Below are positions 9,220 to 17,968 of a stretch of DNA of 64,000 bases, one piece after another (positions within the stretch are counted from its first letter, which is position 1; each line of letters begins with the position of its first letter). Made by a program: the position numbers and the translations under genes. The DNA is from Candidatus Krumholzibacteriota bacterium (GTDB lineage: Bacteria; Krumholzibacteriota; Krumholzibacteriia; LZORAL124-64-63), in contig JAJRWA010000083.1 of assembly GCA_024277025.1 (NCBI GenBank), positions 40,967-104,966 on the forward strand. The letters run 5' to 3'. Under the pieces are notes generated by a model. It had not been told where the DNA came from. It did not search any database and saw only the letters and a list, made by a program, of their open reading frames with translations.

Positions 9220-10510
9220 GAATCATCGCTTCGATGGTCTGCAGGTTGGTGATGTCCAGCCGGGGGTCATCCGTCAGGACCAGGATGTCAGCCCGACAGC
9301 CCGGGGTCACTCCCCCCAGTTCAGACCAGCCGTACGCCAACGCGTAATTGCCTGTGGCTGCGGCCAGGGCCTCGCGGGGGCTCAGGCCCCAGCGCACCAG
9401 AGCGGCCAACTCGGTGTGCAGGCTGATGCCCGGCATCGTGCCCCAGACATCGGTGCCGCTGCCGGCCAGATAGTGGCAGCCGGCAGCCCGGTTGATGATC
9501 TCGATCCGTTCGGTGGCGGCCGCCAGTTTGCCGTAGGCTTCGTGCTGGGCCGCTGTCCAGTCCTGGCGGCCGGTGACCTTGTCGGCGGGACGGTTGATGT
9601 CGGCCGGATCCAGCAGAGCCGCCGCCGGCCACGACCAGGGATTCACCGCACCAGGCTGGTGCAGATACAGCAGGCTGGCCGTCGGCAGCAGGAAAGTGCC
9701 GGAAGCGGCCAGGCGAGCCGCGTACCCGGCCACACCGGGTGAGGTGCCACCAAGCCCGGACAGCCAGCGGTAGTAGCGCCACTTGGGACTGTCCAGTTCG
9801 TCGCTGAACGGTTCGCGCGCCACGCCGGCGATCATCTCATCGTCAGCCAGGCCCAGGCTGTAACGCGTGGTGTGGACGAAGGCGTCGACGCCGCAATTCA
9901 TGGCGTCGGTGTAGCGGGCGGTGGCCAGTTCGCCAATCGTGGCGAGGCCGCGTTGGTGGGCGTGGTGGTTCACCAGACGCAGCTTGGCGGCCGGCAGGCC
10001 GTACATCAGCAGGGCCACCCGGACGCCGGCGTCGGCCAGGCTGTCCACGCGCGCCAGCAGGTCGGCCAGCGGACGGTCCTCGAAGCCGACATCCTCGAGT
10101 CTGTAGATTGCCGGGCCGGGATCGGCGTCCAGGTACAGCGGCCCCCGACGGCCGCCCCCGACTCCCACGATCGTGGTGATGCCCAGGGACAGATAGGCCT
10201 GGGCGTAGGCCTGGTTGTTCAACACGGCGAAACCATCGACCAGACCCGGCGTGAGGTAGCGGCCGGCCGCCTTGATGACCCTCATCCCGGCCGGGATTTC
10301 CACTTCGGCGCTCGGCCCGACCGCGGTGATGAAACCGTCCTCAATGAGAACTGTCTGCCCGGTGTGATCTGTGGTTCCGCGGCCCAGGTCGCTGACATCG
10401 ATGATGGTGCCGCCGACAATGGCCAAATCGTTCCGGGCCAGACCGGGCGCGGCGGCCAGGACCAGTGTCGCCGCCAGCAGGATCCAGGACAGTTCGGCGT
10501 GGTCTCGCAT
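9176..10510 (-). CDS. Exported amidohydrolase-family protein lacking the HxH metal motif
   Basis: A 444-residue protein with an N-terminal signal sequence (hydrophobic residues 9-25 before LARND). It shows the amidohydrolase layout: a small beta sandwich, the LTPGLVD strand-1 region (87-92), SLGITTIVGVGG, FVHTTRY and a late AGSGTDVWG with the conserved Asp. The residues that should read HxH after PGLVD are Phe94 and Val96, so the binuclear metal site is incomplete; a hydrolase function is doubtful. GGGAG precedes ATG 10510. It lies behind the SEC-C gene but a terminator hairpin separates them. It could be a binding protein or a degenerate prolidase/imidazolonepropionase-like enzyme. Confidence 0.8.
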   Translation of the reverse strand: MRDHAELSWILLAATLVLAAAPGLARNDLAIVGGTIIDVSDLGRGTTDHTGQTVLIEDGFITAVGPSAEVEIPAGMRVIKAAGRYLTPGLVDGFAVLNNQAYAQAYLSLGITTIVGVGGGRRGPLYLDADPGPAIYRLEDVGFEDRPLADLLARVDSLADAGVRVALLMYGLPAAKLRLVNHHAHQRGLATIGELATARYTDAMNCGVDAFVHTTRYSLGLADDEMIAGVAREPFSDELDSPKWRYYRWLSGLGGTSPGVAGYAARLAASGTFLLPTASLLYLHQPGAVNPWSWPAAALLDPADINRPADKVTGRQDWTAAQHEAYGKLAAATERIEIINRAAGCHYLAGSGTDVWGTMPGISLHTELAALVRWGLSPREALAAATGNYALAYGWSELGGVTPGCRADILVLTDDPRLDITNLQTIEAMILRGSVLRPADLRRP

Positions 10511-10530
10511 CGGACACTCCCGGTTTGGTC

Positions 10531-10556
10531 AAAACCCGAGGTTGGACCCAACCTCG
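10531..10556 (-). terminator. Intrinsic terminator between SEC-C and amidohydrolase genes
   Basis: Arms CGAGGTTG (10537-10544) and CAACCTCG (10549-10556) form a perfect 8-bp stem. On the minus strand it is followed by GGTTTT (four A residues at 10531-10534 on the plus strand). It sits directly after the SEC-C stop and 27 bases before the amidohydrolase start. Confidence 0.6.
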
Positions 10557-10568
10557 CAGCTAGCTGCT

Positions 10569-10748
10569 TCAGGTCGGGCCTTTGCAGGCTGCGTTCTGTT
10601 TGGCGGTGAAGAAGTCGCGATCAGCCTGGTGGTGGCAGTGCTTGTACTTCTTGCCCGAGCCACACCAGCACGGGGCGTTTCGGCTCAGGTTGCGGGCCGC
10701 TTCCGGTGGGACCGGATCGCTTGAAAAGAGTTTTTGCCAGAAGCCCAT
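10569..10748 (-). CDS. SEC-C motif mini-protein
   Basis: A 59-residue protein consisting of a short amphipathic N-terminus ([10 protein letters not shown]) and a SEC-C zinc-binding motif, [16 protein letters not shown] (about residues 25-40), as found at the SecA C-terminus and in stand-alone SEC-C proteins. The motif coordinates zinc through Cys-x-Cys and Cys-His; in SecA it binds SecB or ribosomes. ATG 10748 is preceded by GAGGCG seven bases upstream and was preferred to the longer open frame starting at 10817. The role is unknown. Confidence 0.8.
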   Translation of the reverse strand: MGFWQKLFSSDPVPPEAARNLSRNAPCWCGSGKKYKHCHHQADRDFFTAKQNAACKGPT

Positions 10749-10828
10749 GCTGTCGCCTCGCCATGGTCCTTGTTGTGATGGATGAGTTGGGAACCAATTT
10801 ATGCCTGATCCGTGCAAAGACCAAAGAA

Positions 10829-10855
10829 AACGGACCCTTCGCCGTGGGGTCCGTT
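10829..10855. terminator. Bidirectional-looking hairpin in the SEC-C/galT divergent region
   Basis: Arms AACGGACCC (10829-10837) and GGGTCCGTT (10847-10855) form a perfect 9-bp stem with a 9-base loop. CTCTTT follows on the plus strand and TTTTCTTT overlaps and follows on the minus strand. No gene ends here in either direction, so it may be a leader hairpin or a remnant terminator. Confidence 0.45.
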
Positions 10856-10918
10856 CTCTTTCGCTCGCCCGTATCTTCTCGCCGTTGTCATCAGTTGTGC
10901 CGCAAGGGGGGAAGCGGG

Positions 10919-10947
10919 TTGGCCGATGTCCTGGTTCGGTGTATTCT
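10919..10947 (+). promoter_or_regulatory. Candidate sigma-70 promoter for galT-glgA
   Basis: TTGGCC (10919-10924), a 17-base spacer and TATTCT (10942-10947) match the -35 and -10 consensus at 4/6 positions each. It lies about 60 bases upstream of galT, downstream of the hairpin at 10829-10855. Confidence 0.4.
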
Positions 10948-11008
10948 ACGCAGCAGCCTGGGGGAAGGTTCCCCGGAAAATGGAAATAATTGAGAGGACT
11001 CCCCAGAA

Positions 11009-12037
11009 ATGTCCATGCTCAGGCAGGATCCCCTGACCGGGCGGTGGGTGATCATCGCCGCAGGCCGCAGCACCCGTCCCAACGAATTTCCGTCCCGGCG
11101 GTGGGAGCGCAGCCCGGCCGCGAAGTGCCCTTTCTGTCCCGGCCACGAGGATCAGACCACTCCCGAGGTGCTGGCCCTGGGCCGGCCGGACGGCGCGGTG
11201 CCCAATGGGGACCGCTGGCGGCTGCGAGCCTTTCCGAACCTGTATCCGGCTCTGGTGCCGGACGGCACCAAACCCGGGTTCGGCCTGCCCGAGGGGTCCG
11301 AGCAGGACCTGTTCCGGCATGCCCCGGGCGTGGGGCGTCACGAGGTCGTGGTCTACACACCGGATCATCTGGGCAGTCCGGCCAGTCTGGCGCCGAGCCA
11401 GTGGACCGACCTGCTCCTTGTCCTGCGGGACCGGGCGCGGGACTTCGCCGGTCACCCCGATGTGCGTTATGTCTCGGCTTTCTGCAACCACGGTCCCGAC
11501 GCCGGGGCCACCCTGGCCCACCCCCACATGCAGATCATCGGGGCGCCGGAGGTGCCGCTGCTGGCGGTCAACAAGGCGGCCCGCAGCCTCCGGTACCTGA
11601 CAGATACGGGATGCTGCCTCGTCTGTGACCTGGCTGTCGCCGAACGCGAGCTCGGCGCCCGGCTGATCGCGGCGAACGACGACTGGACGGTCTGGGCGCC
11701 CTGGGCCAGCCGGTTCCCCTGGGAAATGCTGTTTGCGCCGCGCCGGCACCAGGCTTCGCTGACGGCGGCCGGCGACAGCGAGTTGGCGTCCCTGGCCAGG
11801 GTGCTGGCCCCGACCCTGCGCAAGCTGTTCGCCATCCACGAGGATCCGTCCTTGAATATTGTCATCCACAGCACGACAGTCGATGCCGTGGGCAACGACC
11901 AGGACGCTGCGGCCTTCCACTGGCATCTGGAAGTGCTGCCGCGCCTGAGCCGTCCGGCCGGATTCGAGGTGGGCACGGGGTACACCATCAACTCGGTGGT
12001 GCCTGAGGACGCAGCGGCCAAGCTGCGCCAGGAGTGA
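11009..12037 (+). CDS. galT: Galactose-1-phosphate uridylyltransferase (HIT superfamily)
   Basis: A 342-residue GalT-type nucleotidyltransferase that exchanges UMP between UDP-glucose and a hexose 1-phosphate. The N-terminal zinc site CPFCPGHE, the FPNLYPAL segment and the catalytic triad region [10 protein letters not shown] (nucleophilic His in HPHxQ) are present. A second zinc-site Cys pair (CCLVC) and the [10 protein letters not shown]-terminal motif complete the fold. Some homologues act on other sugar 1-phosphates or as ADP-glucose phosphorylase-like enzymes, which could suit the glycogen context. ATG 11009 is preceded by AGAGGA. glgA starts 7 bases after its stop, indicating cotranscription. 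Confidence 0.9.
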   Translation: MSMLRQDPLTGRWVIIAAGRSTRPNEFPSRRWERSPAAKCPFCPGHEDQTTPEVLALGRPDGAVPNGDRWRLRAFPNLYPALVPDGTKPGFGLPEGSEQDLFRHAPGVGRHEVVVYTPDHLGSPASLAPSQWTDLLLVLRDRARDFAGHPDVRYVSAFCNHGPDAGATLAHPHMQIIGAPEVPLLAVNKAARSLRYLTDTGCCLVCDLAVAERELGARLIAANDDWTVWAPWASRFPWEMLFAPRRHQASLTAAGDSELASLARVLAPTLRKLFAIHEDPSLNIVIHSTTVDAVGNDQDAAAFHWHLEVLPRLSRPAGFEVGTGYTINSVVPEDAAAKLRQE

Positions 12038-12044
12038 GGTAGCA

Positions 12045-13544
12045 ATGAACGTCCTGATGATCAGTGCCGAGATGACGCCCTTTGCCAAGGTGGGCGGGCT
12101 GGCAGACGTGGTGGACGCCCTGTCCCGGGCCCTGGCTGACCGCAAGCACGACGTGCGCGTGGTGCTGCCGTTGTATGGGCATCTGGATCGGACCGCCGAG
12201 AAGATCGTGCCGATCAGGTCGCTGCCGCCGCTGACGGCCCGCGTGGGGCAGCGGATTCACGATTTTCGCTTCTGGCGCCGCGGATCAGCCCAGGCGCGGG
12301 TCAAGATCTATCTCGTGGAATGCGACGATCTGTTCGGGCGGCCGGGAATCTACACCCAGCCGGGGGGCGACGCGTTCGGCGACTCCCTGGCGCGGGCGTC
12401 GCTGCACGCCCAGGCGGCGCTGCTGCTGCCCCGGTTGTTCGACTGGCCGGTCGAGGTGATTCATGCCCACGACGCCGAGGCGGTGCCGGCCCTGTTGTAT
12501 CGGCGCCAGTGGTACGCCGAGCGCGGGCTGCCGGGCCCCGGCGGCACCCTGCTGACGATCCACAATCTGGCCCACCAGGAAGTGCATCCCGCCGCGGCCG
12601 TCGAGACCCTGGGCCTGCCGGCGGGGATGGCCGCCTATCCGGGGCTGCTCGAGTTCCAGGGGCAGTTGAATCTGCTGAAGGCCGGCATCCTGGCGGCGGA
12701 TCAGGTCAACACGGTGAGTCCGAACTACGCCAACGAGACCCGCACCACACGGATGTTCGGCTGCGGGTTGGAAGAGATGCTCGCCAGTCGGCAGGACAGC
12801 TACACCGGCATCCTCAACGGCGCTGACTACGGCACCTGGGATCCCGCCCGTGACCGCAATCTGCCGGCGAACTATTCGTCGACCCGGCTGGAGGGCAAGG
12901 AAAAGTGTCGCGAGGCCCTCTGTGCCGAGCTGAAACTGGCTGTGGCCGGGAAGGCCGCTGACCAGGGTCCGTTGTGCGGTTTCGTCGGCCGCCTGGTCCG
13001 CCAGAAGGGTGTTGATCTGCTGCTGCCCTTGCTGGACCGCCTGGCTGCCGACGGTTTTCGCTTCGCCATCCTGGGGACCGGCGAGGCGCGCCTGGAAGAC
13101 GCGATGCGAGTGGTGGCGGCGAAGCATCCGGGCCGGATTTCCTTCAGCGGACAATTCGACGAGGGTCTGGCCCACCGGATCTATGCGGGTAGCGATCTGT
13201 TCCTGATGCCGAGCGAGTTCGAGCCTTGCGGGCTGTCCCAGATGTATGCGCTGAAGTACGGCACGCCTCCGGTCGTGCGCCGCACCGGCGGCCTGGCCGA
13301 CACGGTCGTGGACGCGACCGCGACCGGGCCGGGCCGCAAGGGCACGGGCTTTGTCTTTGACGAGGCGCGGCCGGAAGCCTTGCTGGGGGCCTTGCGGCGT
13401 GCTGAAAAGCTGTGGCGCAACCCCGATGACTGGGGCCGGTTGCAAAGGCGCGGCATGGCCTGTGACTTCAGCTGGGCCGAGGCGGCGGCAACCTACGAAG
13501 GTGTCTACCAGCGTGCCGTGACGACGGGGGCGAGCCATGAATGA
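12045..13544 (+). CDS. glgA: Glycogen (starch) synthase, GT5
   Basis: A 499-residue GT-B glycosyltransferase that transfers glucose from ADP-glucose to the growing alpha-1,4-glucan. The N-terminal EMTPFAKVGGLADVV contains the KxGGL ADP-glucose-binding lysine (residue 15). The C-terminal domain has CGFVGRLVRQKGVDLLLPLL and the acidic catalytic-pocket motif FEPCGLSQMYALKYGTPPVVRRTGGLADTV. The length is normal for the family. It follows galT by 7 bases, and the next gene (histidine kinase) starts 8 bases before its stop, so galT-glgA-kinase form a tight unit; glgC lies two genes further on. Confidence 0.95.
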   Translation: MNVLMISAEMTPFAKVGGLADVVDALSRALADRKHDVRVVLPLYGHLDRTAEKIVPIRSLPPLTARVGQRIHDFRFWRRGSAQARVKIYLVECDDLFGRPGIYTQPGGDAFGDSLARASLHAQAALLLPRLFDWPVEVIHAHDAEAVPALLYRRQWYAERGLPGPGGTLLTIHNLAHQEVHPAAAVETLGLPAGMAAYPGLLEFQGQLNLLKAGILAADQVNTVSPNYANETRTTRMFGCGLEEMLASRQDSYTGILNGADYGTWDPARDRNLPANYSSTRLEGKEKCREALCAELKLAVAGKAADQGPLCGFVGRLVRQKGVDLLLPLLDRLAADGFRFAILGTGEARLEDAMRVVAAKHPGRISFSGQFDEGLAHRIYAGSDLFLMPSEFEPCGLSQMYALKYGTPPVVRRTGGLADTVVDATATGPGRKGTGFVFDEARPEALLGALRRAEKLWRNPDDWGRLQRRGMACDFSWAEAAATYEGVYQRAVTTGASHE

Positions 13545-15303
13545 GGGACAGAACAGCCGGGCTGGTGCGGCGGAACTGCTGGCGGCCGGCTTTCGGCAGT
13601 CGGACATGTCCCTGATCCTGGTGCAGGGGACCGGTACGGTCGTGACGGCCAGCCGGGGCGCCGAAGTCCTGCTGGGCTGCGAGCCGGAGCAACTGGCTGG
13701 CCAGTACCTGGCCCAGAGATTCAGCGACCCGGGCGCTTTGCGCAGGCTTCTGGCGGATCAGAAAACCGGCACCGTGGGGCGGGTCCAGTTGGAGGCGCGG
13801 CGCCAGGACGGCAAGCTGATCCCGGTGGAAGTCAGCTGCAGCAGACTTGAGACCGGTGAGGCGCCGGACGCCTACTTCATGATCCGGGTCAGTGACATTC
13901 GTGAGCGTCAGCACGAGGACGAACTGCGGGCGGCGCGGTTGGCCAAGCTTACGCTGCTCAACCAGGTGAGCGAAGCCCTGTATGGGGCGCGGTTGAACCT
14001 GGACCAGATCCTGCAGGCGATCCTGGTCTGCATGACCGCGGGGCAGGGCCTGCGCTTCAACCGCGCGTTCTTGCTGCTGGTCGACCCCAGCACCAATTCG
14101 TTGCAGGGGCGCATGGCCATCGGGCCGAGCAATGCCGACGAGGCGGCCCGCATCTGGCAGGATCTGGCCGACCAGTCGAGCGACCTGTTCGGCATGGTGA
14201 CTCAGTATGACCAGTCGGTGCGGCAGACCGATGTGGCGGTCAACGAGATCGTCAGGCACATGAGCATTCCCATGGATGACGAAGCGAACATCATGATCCG
14301 GATCATGGGCCAGGGGCACGTGCGGCGGATCGCCGGTGACGTGGACCAGCCGGGAGTGGAGACGCTGCGCCACTGGCTGGGCTGCCATGAATTCGCCATT
14401 GCACCGATGAGCACGCGGCGCGGACCGGTGGGTGTGATTGTGGCGGACAATGCCATCTCGGGCACGACGATCACCGACCTGGATCTGGAGTTCCTGCAGA
14501 TGTTCGCCAACCAGAGTGCGGGCGCCATCGAGAACAGCCGCCTGCATTCGGAGCTGTCCCGGCGGCTGGCGGATTTGCACGCCGCCCACCGCAAGCAGCG
14601 CGAAGACCAGGAGACGCTGTTGAAGATGGAACGTTTGAGCGTGATGGGGGAAACGAGTGCGATTGTGGCCCACGAGCTGCGCAATCCGCTGGTGGCCATT
14701 GGTGGGTTTGCCCGCAGCCTGACCCGCAGCATCGACGCCGGTGATCCCAACCGGGTCGCCGCGACGATCATCGTCGAAGAGGTCGCGCGCATGGAGCGGA
14801 TCATTCATGATCTGCTGGACTTCATCAGGCCGCCGAAGATGCTGCGGACGGCCATGGTCGTGGACGAGGTTGTCGCCCAGGTCGTGCAGAAATTCCAGCC
14901 GCGCGCCCAGGAGGCCGAGGTCGAGTTGGTGTCGGATCTGCAGGCGGAAAACCTGACGGTGTCGATGAATCCGGGTGAGATACAGCAGGTGTTGCAGAAC
15001 TTCCTGGTCAACGCCCTGCAGGCCCTTGATGGGCCGGGTCGGGTGGAAGTCCGCTCGCGCGGGGTCGACGGCGGGGTGGAAGTGACGGTGGCGGACAACG
15101 GGCCGGGCTTTGAGCCGGAGCTGGTCGAGAAACTGCAGATGCCCTTCTTTTCCACCAAACCGACCGGATCCGGTCTTGGTTTAACCATTTGTGCCCAAAT
15201 CGTCAAGGCGCACGGCGGGGTTCTGCGGGCCGAGAATCGAGCTGACGGTGGCGCGGAGTTTTCATTCATCCTGCCGAGGCACAAGCCGGAAGAGGAAAGT
15301 TAA
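13537..15303 (+). CDS. Sensor histidine kinase (PAS-GAF-HisKA-HATPase), soluble
   Basis: A 588-residue kinase without membrane segments. Residues about 20-125 form a PAS domain and about 140-335 a GAF-like domain. A HisKA dimerisation segment carries the phospho-acceptor His379 in VAHELRNPL, and the HATPase_c domain shows an N-box (QNFLVNALQAL), G1 (VADNGPGF) and G2 (STKPTGSGLGLTI). It should autophosphorylate in response to a cytosolic small-molecule or redox signal and pass phosphate to the receiver encoded next. The start codon overlaps glgA by 8 bases, which places sensing directly in the glycogen operon. Confidence 0.93.
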   Translation: MNEGQNSRAGAAELLAAGFRQSDMSLILVQGTGTVVTASRGAEVLLGCEPEQLAGQYLAQRFSDPGALRRLLADQKTGTVGRVQLEARRQDGKLIPVEVSCSRLETGEAPDAYFMIRVSDIRERQHEDELRAARLAKLTLLNQVSEALYGARLNLDQILQAILVCMTAGQGLRFNRAFLLLVDPSTNSLQGRMAIGPSNADEAARIWQDLADQSSDLFGMVTQYDQSVRQTDVAVNEIVRHMSIPMDDEANIMIRIMGQGHVRRIAGDVDQPGVETLRHWLGCHEFAIAPMSTRRGPVGVIVADNAISGTTITDLDLEFLQMFANQSAGAIENSRLHSELSRRLADLHAAHRKQREDQETLLKMERLSVMGETSAIVAHELRNPLVAIGGFARSLTRSIDAGDPNRVAATIIVEEVARMERIIHDLLDFIRPPKMLRTAMVVDEVVAQVVQKFQPRAQEAEVELVSDLQAENLTVSMNPGEIQQVLQNFLVNALQALDGPGRVEVRSRGVDGGVEVTVADNGPGFEPELVEKLQMPFFSTKPTGSGLGLTICAQIVKAHGGVLRAENRADGGAEFSFILPRHKPEEES

Positions 15304-15454
15304 TAACAGGTAATTTCCGCGGATCCCGGTAGCCGGGTCGAACCGAATCTGATACATTTGGTTGGAGCGAACCGAGTTGAGATCGCCACCGGTGACAGGG
15401 AAGTCACGGGCGTCGGGACGGGGACCGGCAGGAATGCCACCAGGAGGTAAGGCA

Positions 15455-15826
15455 ATGAGCAAGGTGCTGATCGTCGATGATGAACCCCATCTGCGTTTGC
15501 TGTATGAGACCGAATTGCGCCGCGCCGGCTACGAGACCATGACCGCCAGCAACGCCCAGCAGGGCCTGGAATTCGTGGAGACCATGAGCCCGGATCTGGT
15601 CGTGCTGGATATCCGGATGGCCGGTATGGACGGTATCGAGGCCCTGCAGCGCATTCTGGAGCGGGACAACAGCATTCCGGTTATTCTGAATACGGCTTTC
15701 TCGAGCTACCGGGACAACTACCTGACCTGGGCCGCCGATGCCTACGTCACCAAGTCGGCCGATGTCACCGAGTTGCTGGAAACGGTGCACGGACTGTTGC
15801 ACCAGGGGCTGAAAGCCGAGAACTGA
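15455..15826 (+). CDS. Single-domain response regulator (CheY-like receiver)
   Basis: A 123-residue receiver domain with no output domain. The acidic pocket is Asp8/Asp9 (VDDE), the phospho-acceptor is Asp52 (VVLDIRM), and Thr80 and Lys100 (YVTKS) complete the switch. ATG 15455 follows a consensus AGGAGG six bases upstream; the frame is open to 15362 but has no other credible start. It is the probable partner of the adjacent kinase. With no DNA-binding domain it may act by protein contact, for example on glycogen enzymes, or relay phosphate onward. The 151-base gap before it contains two CGAACCGA direct repeats (15339-15346, 15368-15375). Confidence 0.92.
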   Translation: MSKVLIVDDEPHLRLLYETELRRAGYETMTASNAQQGLEFVETMSPDLVVLDIRMAGMDGIEALQRILERDNSIPVILNTAFSSYRDNYLTWAADAYVTKSADVTELLETVHGLLHQGLKAEN

Positions 15827-15893
15827 CCAGGCACGATCCGGTGCGTGGCACGGATCCCGAATCAACCATCACAGGTGATGGCGAGGAGCGGTC

Positions 15894-17156
15894 TTGAATA
15901 ACACCGTGCTCAGTACGCGCGACCTGGTGAGTGATACCCTGACCCTGATTCTGGCCGGCGGCCAGGGCGAGAGACTGTCCCCCCTGACCAAGGACCGCTC
16001 CAAGCCTGCGGTGCCCTTCGGTGGGGCCTACCGCATTATCGATTTCACCCTGAGCAACTGCATCAACAGTGGCCTGCGCCAGATCTATGTGCTGACCCAG
16101 TACAAGAGCTACTCCCTGGACAAGCACCTGCAGCGCGGCTGGAACATCTTCAGCTACGAGAGCGGCGAGTTCTGCTACCGCATCCCGCCCCAGCACCGGG
16201 TGGGGCAGAAGTGGTACACCGGCACGGCCGATGCCGTGTATCAGAATATCTATCTGCTGGAGAACCGGCGACCCCACTACGTGCTCATCCTGTCGGGCGA
16301 CCACATCTACCGCATGGATTACGCCAGCATGCTCAAGCACCACGCCGGTCACGACGGCTGCCTGACCCTGAGCGCCGCGGTGGTGCCCAAGGCGGGCGCG
16401 GACCAGTTCGGTATTCTGGAAGTCGACGAGAACTGGCAGGTGATCGGATTCGAGGAGAAGCCCAGCGAGCCCAAGACCATACCGGGTGATCCGGACCACT
16501 GCCTGGTCAACATGGGCGTCTATATTTTCGACACGAACGAACTGGTGCGCGAACTGTGCCTGGATGTGAAGCAGACCGACAGCCACCATGATTTCGGCAA
16601 GAACATCATCCCGTCACTGGTCAGCCAGGGACAAGTGCACGCTTTCCCCTTCCGGGATCCGGCCACCCTGGGGCAGGCCTACTGGCGGGACATCGGCACC
16701 CTGGACAGCTACTACGAGACGTCCATGGAACTGGTGTCGCGTGAACCGCAATTCGAGCTCTATGATCCGAAGTGGGTCTTTCGGGCCTGGCAGCCGCCGG
16801 TGCCGCCGTTCAAGTCGGTCCATGGCTTCACCGAGGACGGCAACCTGCCGGGCCGGGTCGAGGACAGCATCGTCGGGGGCGGCACGATCATCTCCGGCGG
16901 CAATGTCGTGCGGTCGATCGTCGGGCGCGGGGTGCGCGTCAATTCCTTCAGCCGTATCACCGATTCGATCCTGATGGACGACGTGACGGTGGGCCGCTAC
17001 GCCGAACTCAAGCGCTGCATCATCGACAAGGATGTGATCATCCCCGAGGGCTTCCGCATCGGGTTCGACGAAGAACAGGACCGGCGCCTGTTCACCGTTT
17101 CGGCCGCCGGCATCGTGGTCGTGCCCAAGGGCATGAACCTGACCGATCAGGCCTGA
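15894..17156 (+). CDS. glgC: Glucose-1-phosphate adenylyltransferase (ADP-glucose pyrophosphorylase)
   Basis: A 420-residue enzyme that makes ADP-glucose from ATP and glucose 1-phosphate, the committed step of bacterial glycogen synthesis. The N-terminal LILAGGQGERLSPLTKDRSKPAVPFGG holds the nucleotide loop and allosteric lysine region. GDHIYRMDYASML and FEEKPSEPK follow, then a C-terminal left-handed beta-helix with hexapeptide-like repeats (about 300-400). Translation appears to begin at TTG 15894, five bases after GAGGAG; no in-frame ATG fits. It completes a galT-glgA-kinase-regulator-glgC order. Its 3' end overlaps the convergent nitrilase gene by 10 bases. Confidence 0.95.
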   Translation: MNNTVLSTRDLVSDTLTLILAGGQGERLSPLTKDRSKPAVPFGGAYRIIDFTLSNCINSGLRQIYVLTQYKSYSLDKHLQRGWNIFSYESGEFCYRIPPQHRVGQKWYTGTADAVYQNIYLLENRRPHYVLILSGDHIYRMDYASMLKHHAGHDGCLTLSAAVVPKAGADQFGILEVDENWQVIGFEEKPSEPKTIPGDPDHCLVNMGVYIFDTNELVRELCLDVKQTDSHHDFGKNIIPSLVSQGQVHAFPFRDPATLGQAYWRDIGTLDSYYETSMELVSREPQFELYDPKWVFRAWQPPVPPFKSVHGFTEDGNLPGRVEDSIVGGGTIISGGNVVRSIVGRGVRVNSFSRITDSILMDDVTVGRYAELKRCIIDKDVIIPEGFRIGFDEEQDRRLFTVSAAGIVVVPKGMNLTDQA

Positions 17157-17968
17157 TCCGGCGCCGGGTCCCGGCGGTACATGTCGGGGCGCCGGTCGCC
17201 CCACAGGTCGTTGCGCGGCGTGAACAGTTTGTCCTTTTCGAAAATCTCAAGGGTCGCCACCGCGGCACCCGTGTCGTCTTTGGCCTTGGCGGCCAACCGA
17301 TCTCCCATTCGTGAAACAATCTGGCTGCGCCCGCTGAAAGCCAGCGGCGTGCCCGTGCGGTTCTCGGTGCCGATGCGGTTGCTGGTCACGATGGCCACCA
17401 TGTTCTCCTGGCTGCGGGTGACCATGGCGGCCTGGCACCAGGGCAGCAGCAGGTTCGAGGGGTGGCAGATGATTTCGGCCCCGCCGAAGGCCAGGCTGCG
17501 GGCCGCCTCGGGGAAGATCCAGTCGAAGCAGATCATCAGGCCGATGGTCGTCCCGCAGGCTGCAAACACGGGGAAACCCAGGTCGCCCGGCGCAAAGAGG
17601 GACTTTTCGTCGTAGTAGAGATGCACCTTGCGGTAGAGCCCGCGGCTGCCGTCCGGCCGCACGAGCACCGCCGAGTTGTACAGCGTGTCGCCGCAGACCT
17701 CGGCCAGGCCGGCGACCACGGTGGTGCCCGTGTCCCCGGCGAACTGGGCCAGGCGGGCGCCGGTGGGGCCGGGCTGGTCCGCGGTCAGGTTCTCGGCAAA
17801 CCCGAGTGCCTCTGCGCGCGACGTGAACTGGTAGCCGGTGCTGAACAGTTCCGGCAGCACGGCCAGATCGCAGCCCTGCGGCACGAAGCCGAGGGCGGTG
17901 TCGATGTTGCGGTCCACGGCGCCGAATTCCGGGTGGGTCTGGATCGCGGCGATCTGGAGCTTCTTCAT
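17147..17968 (-). CDS. Carbon-nitrogen hydrolase (nitrilase superfamily)
   Basis: A 273-residue amidase/nitrilase-fold enzyme with the full catalytic triad: Glu40 (VLPELFSTGY), Lys114 (YRKVHLYYDEK) and Cys147 (LMICFDWIFPE). The LFSTGY/KVHL pattern is close to the omega-amidase and N-carbamoyl hydrolase branches, so it probably releases ammonia or CO2 from a small amide; the substrate is not determined. ATG 17968 overlaps the stop of the upstream glycosyltransferase (ATGA), showing translational coupling on the minus strand. Confidence 0.88.
   Translation of the reverse strand: MKKLQIAAIQTHPEFGAVDRNIDTALGFVPQGCDLAVLPELFSTGYQFTSRAEALGFAENLTADQPGPTGARLAQFAGDTGTTVVAGLAEVCGDTLYNSAVLVRPDGSRGLYRKVHLYYDEKSLFAPGDLGFPVFAACGTTIGLMICFDWIFPEAARSLAFGGAEIICHPSNLLLPWCQAAMVTRSQENMVAIVTSNRIGTENRTGTPLAFSGRSQIVSRMGDRLAAKAKDDTGAAVATLEIFEKDKLFTPRNDLWGDRRPDMYRRDPAPDQA

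Noticed and set aside
15320..15350. A GGTTCGA-containing segment on the minus strand, like a tRNA T-loop
   Set aside because: No flanking T-stem pairing, anticodon arm or acceptor stem could be formed.
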